NCBI GenBank assembly: GCA_018969615.1
Contig: JAGWYA010000002.1
Span: 67,070-105,719, forward strand
DNA length: 38,650 bases
Reading direction: 5' to 3'
Source: Patescibacteria group bacterium
GTDB lineage: Bacteria; Patescibacteriota; Minisyncoccia; UBA6257; 02-FULL-45-10c
Under the pieces are notes generated by a model. The model was not told where the DNA came from, did no database searches, and saw only the letters and a list, made by a program, of their open reading frames with translations. Each line of letters begins with the position of its first letter. The first letter of the stretch is position 1. This document shows positions 1 to 6,781 of this stretch, piece after piece. Made by a program: the position numbers and the translations under genes.

Positions 1-27
1 GATCAAATTATCAATAAAAAGGGTTAG

Positions 28-68
28 TTGACAAATACTTGACAATTGAATTTAGATTAGTTTACAAT
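28..68 (+). promoter_or_regulatory. Promoter: TTGACA(39-44)-N18-TACAAT(63-68); a second TTGACA at 28-33
   Basis: Near-consensus hexamers with 18-nt spacing. The track start codon at 67 lies inside the -10 box, so the next in-frame ATG (79) is the likelier start. Confidence 0.7.
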
Positions 69-78
69 GAGGTTGATT

Positions 79-1134
79 ATGAAAAATAAAGAAAGGATAG
101 TGGAGATGATCAACAAAAAAGGCAGGATAACTTCCGGCGAAATTACGGCTGAAATCGGCGTATCCCGTCAGTATGTGAATATGGTTATGTCGGATCTTAT
201 TGCGGAAAAGCGGGTAATTAAGATCGGCGGAACCCGCAACGCTTTTTATGTTTCTCAGGACTACAGCCTTCGACATCCGGAAGTGATTCCGACCGTGCTT
301 AAAAAAGCGTATAAGAATCGATCGCTTGAAGAACATAAAATTCTTCTTGAGATAGAGGAAAAATTCCCTCGCATCGCTCAGCTCCCTGAAAATATCCGCA
401 GTATTTTTATTTTCGCCTTTTCCGAAATGTTCAACAACGCCATCGAGCATTCGCAGTCAAAGATAATTTCAATTGAAGTGGCGATCCGCGATAAGGACCT
501 TTCTTTTATCGTCAATGATTCCGGCGTCGGCGTGTTCCGCAATATCATGAAAAAGAAAGATCTGAAATCGGAGATCGAGGCGATTCAGGACCTTCTGAAG
601 GGAAAAACGACGACCATGCCGAAGTCGCATTCCGGCGAAGGGATCTTCTTCACCTCAAAAGCAAGCGATGTCTTTATCCTTGATAGCTTCGGGTATCGAC
701 TGGCCATCAATACCCTCAAATCGGACGTCGCGATCCATCGAATGGCCGTCAAAAAAAGAGGCACGCGGGTCATTTTCAGGATCAGCGCCGATTCAAGCCG
801 TCATCTCAGCGACATATTTAAAAAATATACGAGCCTTGCGAAAGAAGGGGAATACGGTTTCGATAAAACGGAAATACGCGTCAAACTGTTCACGACCGGC
901 GGAATTCATATTTCCCGCTCGCAGGCGCGCCGCGTGCTGGCAGGATTGGAGAAATTCAAGATCGTACTCTTCGATTACGAAAAAGTGCCGATGGTCGGAC
1001 AAGCCTTTGCCGACGAGATCTACCGCGTGTTTCAGGAACTTCACCCCGATATCCGTCTCGAGAACGAAAATATGAGCGAAGGAGTACGCTTCATGGTTGA
1101 GCGCGCAATATATGAGGCAAAGAGATCAAAATAG
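79..1134 (+). CDS. HTH + HATPase_c (histidine-kinase-like ATPase) + C-terminal STAS-like (DUF4325-type) regulatory protein
   Basis: N-terminal winged-HTH-like segment (ITSGEITAEIGVSRQYVNMVMSDL), ATPase N-box (EMFNNAIEHS) and G-box (VNDSGVGVF, SGEGIFFTSKASD), C-terminal STAS-like alpha/beta region (VLFDYEKVPMVGQAFADEIYRVF). Confidence 0.75.
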   Translation: MKNKERIVEMINKKGRITSGEITAEIGVSRQYVNMVMSDLIAEKRVIKIGGTRNAFYVSQDYSLRHPEVIPTVLKKAYKNRSLEEHKILLEIEEKFPRIAQLPENIRSIFIFAFSEMFNNAIEHSQSKIISIEVAIRDKDLSFIVNDSGVGVFRNIMKKKDLKSEIEAIQDLLKGKTTTMPKSHSGEGIFFTSKASDVFILDSFGYRLAINTLKSDVAIHRMAVKKRGTRVIFRISADSSRHLSDIFKKYTSLAKEGEYGFDKTEIRVKLFTTGGIHISRSQARRVLAGLEKFKIVLFDYEKVPMVGQAFADEIYRVFQELHPDIRLENENMSEGVRFMVERAIYEAKRSK

Positions 1135-1215
1135 GGCTCGCCGCCGGGAAGTGCGTCAATAATCCGCAAAATCCACATAAAAGAATCCCTTTAAGGAAAG
1201 GGGGTTGTTTGCGGA

Positions 1216-1251
1216 TTGACGGAAGGGGAACATGTACGCTATGATGTACAT
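1216..1251 (+). promoter_or_regulatory. Promoter/operator of the TA pair: TTGACG(1216-1221)-N18-TATGAT(1240-1245), with palindrome ATGTAC-N8-GTACAT (1232-1251) over the -10
   Basis: Hexamers and 6-bp inverted arms read directly; ATG at 1252 immediately follows. Confidence 0.65.
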
Positions 1252-1614
1252 ATGGATATCAAAACGACACTGCCTATTTCAGAGGCGAGAAAAAAGATAT
1301 TTAAGATCAGCGACGACGTGCAGCGGCCGGGGCGTCATTATACGCTCACGGAGAAAGGACGGCCCAAGGTAGTCATGATGTCGGCGGAGGAATACGAATC
1401 GATGATCGAAACAATGGAAGTCGAACGCATATTCCCGAATCTTGATAAGGATATCGCCGAAGTAAAAAAAGCGATAAAAACGGGGGCATATAAGAAATGG
1501 GCGACACTTGATGAGCTCAAAAGGGATTGGGGATTTTCCGTTGCGGATAAACCGATAAGAAAATATGGCGTTCGCACTTCAAATAACAAAAAAGGCAAGA
1601 GAAAAGCTCGATAA
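1252..1614 (+). CDS. Phd/YefM-family antitoxin
   Basis: ISEARKKIFKISDDVQRPGRHYTLTEKGRPKVVMMSAEEYESMIETMEV is a typical Phd/YefM N-terminus; overlaps a RelE/ParE-like ORF. Confidence 0.8.
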   Translation: MDIKTTLPISEARKKIFKISDDVQRPGRHYTLTEKGRPKVVMMSAEEYESMIETMEVERIFPNLDKDIAEVKKAIKTGAYKKWATLDELKRDWGFSVADKPIRKYGVRTSNNKKGKRKAR

Positions 1615-1819
1615 CCTTCCCACGTTATATCGAAGCAGAATCATCGCAATATTGGATGATATTGTTTTAGATCCTTTCTCCGGCAAAAAACTTACGGGCA
1701 AGAAGGCGGGTCAATATTCTGTTCGTGTGTGGCCGTATCGCATTATCTATCGCATCTATAAGAAGGAGCTGATCGTTTTCATTATCGACGTTGGTCATCG
1801 GCAGGGGGTATACAAATAA
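1565..1819 (+). CDS. RelE/ParE-family toxin
   Basis: 84 aa; KLTGKKAGQYSVRVWPYRIIYRIYKKELIVFIIDVGHRQGVYK is the characteristic RelE/ParE C-terminal half; 50-nt overlap with the antitoxin. Confidence 0.85.
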   Translation: MAFALQITKKAREKLDNLPTLYRSRIIAILDDIVLDPFSGKKLTGKKAGQYSVRVWPYRIIYRIYKKELIVFIIDVGHRQGVYK

Positions 1820-1835
1820 ATGAGCCATTGTCACA

Positions 1836-1919
1836 ATGGAGGATATGCTTGCCTACTGCAAAATGGACACCTGGGCGATGGTCCGGATCTTACAGGAATT
1901 GGAGAAAGTCATTAAGTGA
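1836..1919 (+). pseudogene. C-terminal remnant resembling the end of a DUF2779-type protein
   Basis: Short frame MEDMLAYCKMDTWAMVRILQELEKVIK*; the YCKxDTxAMVRI motif is typical of the DUF2779 C-terminus. No N-terminal part present. Confidence 0.45.
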
Positions 1920-2073
1920 TCTTATTTATCCTGAGCAAGTCGAAGGGTAGGGGCTGGAGAATTTGTAATTCTAAAGTAAAAAATTTAAAAATAGGCCACT
2001 TTACATTTTCTTTGAGTGGATGTATATTATAAGGCAATTTTGCTATACTAAGAACAAATAGGCTTAATATTTT

Positions 2074-2556
2074 ATGTCTGACATAAAAGAGTTCACGAAG
2101 CCGCAGGACGCTGTTTTTTTAGCATACAATGTCCTTAAAAGATTGGGTTGGGGCGATATTGATACCCTTGAACAGAGAATAAGATCTCAAAAAATCCAAT
2201 ACTTCGCTCAGTTTTTCGGCGTTGCCCCTGAGTATAATTTTAATCTCTATTTACATGGTCCTTATTCTCCGGGTCTAGCTAAAGATTTATATATACTGAG
2301 AGATATGGATATAAAAATTGAAAATGAAAATTTTGTGCCGGAAGAGTTAGAGGAAAGGTTTGCGAAGCTCCACACTCTCATCACTGGAAGAAGTACTAAA
2401 AATTTAGAGTTACTAGCCACTTTTCATTGGCTAGTTAATATTGCAAAGTTGAATCCAGCGGATGCCAAAAAAAATTTAGTGCAGCTTAAGAGTATCTCGC
2501 TTCGAGAGGCTGAAGGCATTGTTCAGGAATTTAATAAAATTTTTGCAAAAGCATAA
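2074..2556 (+). CDS. YwgA/Panacea(DUF4065)-like protein
   Basis: QKIQYFAQFFGVAPEYNFNLYLHGPYSPGLAKDLYIL resembles the KxxYFxQ...GPYSxxLxxDL core of YwgA/SocA-Panacea-like proteins. Confidence 0.5.
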   Translation: MSDIKEFTKPQDAVFLAYNVLKRLGWGDIDTLEQRIRSQKIQYFAQFFGVAPEYNFNLYLHGPYSPGLAKDLYILRDMDIKIENENFVPEELEERFAKLHTLITGRSTKNLELLATFHWLVNIAKLNPADAKKNLVQLKSISLREAEGIVQEFNKIFAKA

Positions 2557-2563
2557 TAATAAA

Positions 2564-2761
2564 ATGAGCGGGAAAATAATAAAAATTTCTCTGGATGAAG
2601 CGAAAGAATATATGGATAATGATTTATTGTTGTCTCTAAAAAGGGGACAGCAGGGTTTTAAGGTTAAGCAATTTATTCAAGAAAATAAAAATGATGAATT
2701 AGTAGATTTAGAAATTGCCTTGAGGCAGTGTGAAAGAGTCGGTTTTTTTAGAAACGAATAA
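2564..2761 (+). CDS. Small hypothetical protein (65 aa) between the YwgA/Panacea-like and PIN genes
   Basis: Starts 8 nt after the upstream stop and ends 5 nt before the PIN start; operonic spacing. Confidence 0.55.
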   Translation: MSGKIIKISLDEAKEYMDNDLLLSLKRGQQGFKVKQFIQENKNDELVDLEIALRQCERVGFFRNE

Positions 2762-2765
2762 GTTT

Positions 2766-3236
2766 ATGCCAGGAAATCAAGCCGGGGAAAAATGGTATTA
2801 CGATGCCTGTGCGCTGGATAATGATAAACGGACTTACGGAGAAATATTTAATGGCGGTAAGCGATATAAGAGAGTTGCCCTTGCGGGCAATCTTTCTATA
2901 GGAGAGGCCTACGGAAGTAGTTATCGCAAAAAGGGTAGGGAGGCAGCAGATGCTTTTTTGGGATTGCTCCACCAATTAAATAATATTACTACTAAGGATT
3001 TTGAGGTGTTTAAGGTTATAGATCATAAGGGAATTGACGCCCTATATCTCGATATTAAGGTTGAGTTTCCCGCTTTGGGCATGACTGACTCTATACATTT
3101 AGCTACTGCTATTATAAATAAGTGCAGCATTCTAAGAACTGCTGACGCCGGTCTTTATAACTTACCTAAAGATAAAATAAAAAAAATAGCAGATAAATAT
3201 AGCATTCCTAGTTTTGCAATTACAAAAATGGACTAG
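2766..3236 (+). CDS. PIN-domain ribonuclease-like protein
   Basis: Acidic PIN motifs: YYDACALD, LSIGEAYGSS, MTDSIHLATAIINKCSILRTADAGLYNL. Confidence 0.7.
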   Translation: MPGNQAGEKWYYDACALDNDKRTYGEIFNGGKRYKRVALAGNLSIGEAYGSSYRKKGREAADAFLGLLHQLNNITTKDFEVFKVIDHKGIDALYLDIKVEFPALGMTDSIHLATAIINKCSILRTADAGLYNLPKDKIKKIADKYSIPSFAITKMD

Positions 3237-3409
3237 AGAGCCACGGCTTTTTCTTTTAGTAAGTTGATTGGCGCTTTTTTATAAATCCTATCACTGAGAA
3301 GCTGTTGCACCTCTAGCGTAGTAGCCCCCAAGAGCATTTTTTGATAGTTCCTTTCCACTAAAGACAGCTGTATACTAGGAGTGTTATGGCAGGATGCATG
3401 AATAAACTC
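3233..3409 (-). pseudogene. Open-frame remnant on the minus strand, no start codon at its N-terminal end
   Basis: Frame reads EFIHASCHNTPSIQLSLVERNYQKMLLGATTLEVQQLLSDRIYKKAPINLLKEKAVAL*; protein-like composition, in-frame TAG upstream; stop overlaps the PIN gene stop in a shared ctag. Confidence 0.35.
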
Positions 3410-3422
3410 CTAGCAAAAAGGT

Positions 3423-3452
3423 TTGAAGGTTAATTTTATTTTTTGGTATACT
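3423..3452 (+). promoter_or_regulatory. Promoter TTGAAG(3423-3428)-N18-TATACT(3447-3452)
   Basis: Hexamers 12 nt upstream of ATG 3465; implies the true REase start is 3465, not 3423. Confidence 0.55.
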
Positions 3453-3464
3453 GTTAACAGAAAA

Positions 3465-4181
3465 ATGGAGGCAAATATTCTAAAAGCATTCGTTAATATA
3501 GCAGCGCTTAAAAGTTTTGAAATAGGCGAGCTTTATTCTGGGAAGAATAGGATGAATAACCTTGGTGTTGCTTTGGAATATTTTGTTAAAGACATGCTGT
3601 GTTCTACTATTGATATTTCTGATCTTGACGAAAAAGACCGCGCTCACGCAAAACTCTTATCATACTTAGGAAATCAAAATAATCCTCCGGATTTTATCGT
3701 AAAAAATGGAGATGCTTTTGAGGTCAAGAAAATTATGAATCAAGCTAGCGCTATTGCTTTAAATAGCTCATACCCTAAATCAAAGTTGCATAGCGACGAT
3801 AGCAGGATTTTAGAATCATGCAGAGGCTGCGATGGCGGAAATTGGGCGACGAAAGACATAGTTTATGCAGTAGGATCGGTTAGCAAGTCGAAAATAAAAA
3901 CGCTTTGGTTCGTATATGGCGACTGCTATGCGGCTAGCCGCGAGGTTTATGAGAGGACGTTTAAAGCTATCTCAAAGAAGGTGCGCGAGATTGATCATCT
4001 AGAATTTGCCACTGAGACTAATGAAATTGCAGGGGTAAGGAAGGTTGACCCCCTCGGAATTACTTATTTAAGGATTCGCGGCATGTGGGGGATTGATGCC
4101 CCGCAAAAAGTTTTTGGCTCGCTTACTGAGCCGCAGAAGGGAAAGGATTTTTCCGCATCTCTCCTCATGTTAGAAAAGTGA
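3465..4181 (+). CDS. Type II restriction endonuclease, NgoPII-like (GGCC); reading frame continues beyond an in-frame TGA to 4316
   Basis: ALEYFVKDMLC, NPPDFIVKNGDAFEVKK, RGCDGGNWATKDIVYAVGSV, LWFVYGDCYAA, VDPLGITYLRIRGMW motifs; directly upstream of an M.HaeIII-like methyltransferase. Confidence 0.7.
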   Translation: MEANILKAFVNIAALKSFEIGELYSGKNRMNNLGVALEYFVKDMLCSTIDISDLDEKDRAHAKLLSYLGNQNNPPDFIVKNGDAFEVKKIMNQASAIALNSSYPKSKLHSDDSRILESCRGCDGGNWATKDIVYAVGSVSKSKIKTLWFVYGDCYAASREVYERTFKAISKKVREIDHLEFATETNEIAGVRKVDPLGITYLRIRGMWGIDAPQKVFGSLTEPQKGKDFSASLLMLEK

Positions 4182-4315
4182 TACGAGGCATTCCCCAAAA
4201 AGGATCGTGAAGCGCTCGAATCAAATTCAAAGATAAAAATAAAATTAGTCGAAATAAAATCGCCTGATAATCCGGCAAATTACCTTAGGGCGAAATTAAT
4301 TTATTTTACAAAATA

Positions 4316-5383
4316 ATGGAATTAGCTTCTCTTTTTACAGGCGCTGGCGGTCTTGATCTTGGTTTTAAAAAAGCTGGCTTTGATGTTATTTGGGCGAATG
4401 AATATGACGCTACTATTTGGGAGACGTTTGAGCATAATTTCCCCGAAACAATTTTAGATAAAAGGAGCATAACTGACGTCCCTTCAAAAAATGTTCCTGA
4501 TGTTCTTGGCATAATTGGCGGTCCGCCTTGCCAGAGCTGGAGCGAGGCTGGCGCGGGGCGGGGAATTAAAGATAAGCGTGGTCAGTTATTCTTTGAATAT
4601 ATTCGGATTTTAAAAGATAAAAAACCGATGTTCTTTTTAGCTGAAAATGTTTCCGGCATTCTCCATCCAAAGCATAGAGAGGCTTTTAGCGAAATCCTGA
4701 AGCAGTTTGAAGATGCCGGCTATTATGTAAGCTATAAACTGCTTAACGCTAATGATTATGGGGTCCCGCAGGATAGGCTTCGAGTTATTATTATCGGCTA
4801 TCACAAAAAGAAAGTCGGATTTAAATTCGATTTCCCAGATGCATTGCCGCATAAGCCTACGCTGAAAGAGGCTATCTTTGATTTGCGTTTAGCAAAACCG
4901 GCGAAGCAATTTAATAAAACAAATGGCGCAGAGCTTTCTGTCCCTAACCATGAATACATGACTGGCGGTTTTTCAACGATCTACATGTCAAGAAACAGGG
5001 TCAGATCTTGGGATGAGCCTTCATTTACGATACAAGCTGGCGGCCGGCATGCCCCGATCCATCCCCAGGCGCCTAAGATGAAATTTATTTCCCAAAATAA
5101 AAGAGTTTTTATTCCAGGCAAAGAGCATTTGTATCGGCGCCTTTCGGTTCGCGAATGCGCTCGAATCCAGGCTTTTCCGGACAATTTTGTTTTTAAGTAT
5201 AAAGATGTAGCAGATGGCTATAAGATGATAGGCAATGCGGTGCCTGTTAATTTCGCGTATAATTTGGCCAAAAAAATTCATGCTGATTTGTCAAAAGTTG
5301 TAACACCTGAAATTAATCATGGACATCTTCAGCAAAAGAAAAAGAAGCGAAATAATGTCAAAAATCCGGTCGCGAAACACTAG
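4316..5383 (+). CDS. DNA (cytosine-5-)-methyltransferase, M.HaeIII-like, probable target GGCC
   Basis: ASLFTGAGGLDLGFKKAGF, GGPPCQSWSEAG, ENVSG, QDRLRVIIIGY, TIYMSRNRVRSWDEPSFTIQAGGR, RRLSVRECARIQAFPDNF, GYKMIGNAVPVN; target-recognition region closely resembles recalled M.HaeIII sequence. Confidence 0.92.
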   Translation: MELASLFTGAGGLDLGFKKAGFDVIWANEYDATIWETFEHNFPETILDKRSITDVPSKNVPDVLGIIGGPPCQSWSEAGAGRGIKDKRGQLFFEYIRILKDKKPMFFLAENVSGILHPKHREAFSEILKQFEDAGYYVSYKLLNANDYGVPQDRLRVIIIGYHKKKVGFKFDFPDALPHKPTLKEAIFDLRLAKPAKQFNKTNGAELSVPNHEYMTGGFSTIYMSRNRVRSWDEPSFTIQAGGRHAPIHPQAPKMKFISQNKRVFIPGKEHLYRRLSVRECARIQAFPDNFVFKYKDVADGYKMIGNAVPVNFAYNLAKKIHADLSKVVTPEINHGHLQQKKKKRNNVKNPVAKH

Positions 5384-5720
5384 AATTGAAGAGGTAATGT
5401 TCCGCGAGTTGCGAAAAAGAGGCACTTATTTCCAAAAGCATTATAAGAGAGTTCCGGGCTCGCCCGACATTGCAGTTCCAAGAAAAAGAAAAGCAATTTT
5501 CATAGATGGCGATTTTTGGCACGGGTATCAATTTTCTAAACTAAAAAGCCGCCTCCCTAAAAAATATTGGTTAAAGAAAATTGAAAACAATATTAAACGA
5601 GATAGGCGTAATAGATTTAAGCTAAGAAGGAATGACTGGAAGGTTTTAAGAGTTTGGGAGCATGAGATAGAAAAGAATCCAGAAAAAGCAATTGGCAAGG
5701 TTGTCGCTTTTCTGGAGTAG
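5319..5720 (+). CDS. vsr: Very short patch repair (Vsr) endonuclease
   Basis: MDIFSKRKRSEIMSKIRSRNTRIEEVMFRELRKRG, PDIAVPRKRKAIFIDGDFWHG, W-KIENNIKRDRRN, WKVLRVWEHEI; overlaps MTase 3' end by 65 nt. Confidence 0.92.
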   Translation: MDIFSKRKRSEIMSKIRSRNTRIEEVMFRELRKRGTYFQKHYKRVPGSPDIAVPRKRKAIFIDGDFWHGYQFSKLKSRLPKKYWLKKIENNIKRDRRNRFKLRRNDWKVLRVWEHEIEKNPEKAIGKVVAFLE

Positions 5721-5763
5721 TTCCTTCTGGCAAAATAAAAAACGGCTTTTCGCCGTTGCCTAT

Positions 5764-5807
5764 TGCATCAAGGTTACGCTGTCCAAGGACAGCGTAACCT
5801 TGATGCA
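5764..5807. repeat. Perfect palindromic hairpin, 21-bp arms with 2-nt spacer
   Basis: TGCATCAAGGTTACGCTGTCC-AA-GGACAGCGTAACCTTGATGCA; arms 5764-5784 and 5787-5807 are exact reverse complements. Confidence 0.95.
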
Positions 5808-6009
5808 TCCTATTGTCAAGATTGATACCTCCAAAACTGAGACCACGAGCATCAATTTCGAGAGGTTGGATATGAATGATTTGCTTGAGAGCATAAGAGT
5901 GCTATCTGGGTATATTTTATCAAAAAATAAGGAGAAAAGGAAGGTGTTTTTCTGTCCGTACCAAGCTTATTATGACAGCCACTATGAACAAGTCCTTGCC
6001 GGAGCATTT

Positions 6010-6669
6010 TTATTTTCCAAACCGCGGTTTTTTGATCACCTGAACCACTTTGCCGCTTACCATGAAGTCATCGGACGCATGGATATAGATCGGCGGGAAG
6101 TCCTTGGTTGATACCGAAAGAAGGGTGACCTGCTGATTTGCTCTGTCGATATGGAATTTCTTGATATTCGCCATGCCGTCGATGATCGAAAGCACGATAT
6201 CGTTATTTTTCACATCCCGGTCGTCGGCATCGACGATGACGTAATCTCCGTCCTCGATGTATTTATCTTTGATCTTCGCCCGGTTCATACTGTGTCCGAC
6301 CACTTTCAAGGCGAATAACCGGCGCACTTCTTTTCTCGGGGCCGCAAGAAGGGAGCTCGATATCTTCAAGAAGCCTTCGATATTCGTCTCGGCGAAGATC
6401 GTTGCGGGCCCTGCATTGCCGGCGCCCACGATCGGGATCGAAAGAAGTTTCGCGTTCCCGGACATCGTTTCCCATTCCTGTTTTGTTTTCCGGATCAGGC
6501 CTTTTACCTTATCGATCTTAATCAGACCCTTCGCCTGGAGCTGGAGGAGGTGATGCTTGATCTTCTGAGGGGATGATTCCCCGATGAACGATCCTATTTC
6601 CCGGAGCGTGTACTGGCCGAGATTTTTCTCCTGCGCTACTTGTAATAGTTGTTGTTGGATCTTATGCAT
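6010..6669 (-). CDS. LexA-like repressor (HTH + S24 autopeptidase)
   Basis: N-terminal HTH-like region, Ala-Gly cleavage-site candidate (VGAGNAGPA), Ser motif GHSMNRAKIKDKYIEDGDYVIV, Lys motif GMANIKKFH. Confidence 0.8.
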   Translation of the reverse strand: MHKIQQQLLQVAQEKNLGQYTLREIGSFIGESSPQKIKHHLLQLQAKGLIKIDKVKGLIRKTKQEWETMSGNAKLLSIPIVGAGNAGPATIFAETNIEGFLKISSSLLAAPRKEVRRLFALKVVGHSMNRAKIKDKYIEDGDYVIVDADDRDVKNNDIVLSIIDGMANIKKFHIDRANQQVTLLSVSTKDFPPIYIHASDDFMVSGKVVQVIKKPRFGK

Positions 6670-6688
6670 ACCCTTACTCTAGCATATT

Positions 6689-6706
6689 CTTTACGGAACT
6701 GTAAAG
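6689..6706. promoter_or_regulatory. Putative repressor operator CTTTAC-N6-GTAAAG in the lexA-rarA divergent region
   Basis: Exact 6-bp inverted arms; related half-site CCGTAAAAG at 6711-6719. Confidence 0.4.
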
Positions 6707-6781
6707 CCGACCGTAAAAGTTGACAAGATTTGGGGGAGTGCTAGCCTAAAAATGAGATAAGAGCGGTATACTGGAACTATT

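Noticed and set aside
67-78. Start codon at 67 for the first gene, and the 3423 start for the REase
   Set aside because: Both lie within or upstream of promoter elements (TACAAT 63-68; TATACT 3447-3452); downstream ATGs 79 and 3465 are more plausible.
4179-4181. Genome-wide UGA recoding (Gly or Trp)
   Set aside because: Other genes here appear to end at genuine TGA stops followed at once by terminators (19547-19549; 20066-20064 minus; 30556-30554 minus), so the standard code is likelier for the host.
5692-6111. ORF 5692-6111 (+)
   Set aside because: It starts inside vsr, runs through the palindrome and overlaps the 3' end of lexA antisense; probably spurious or a gene remnant.
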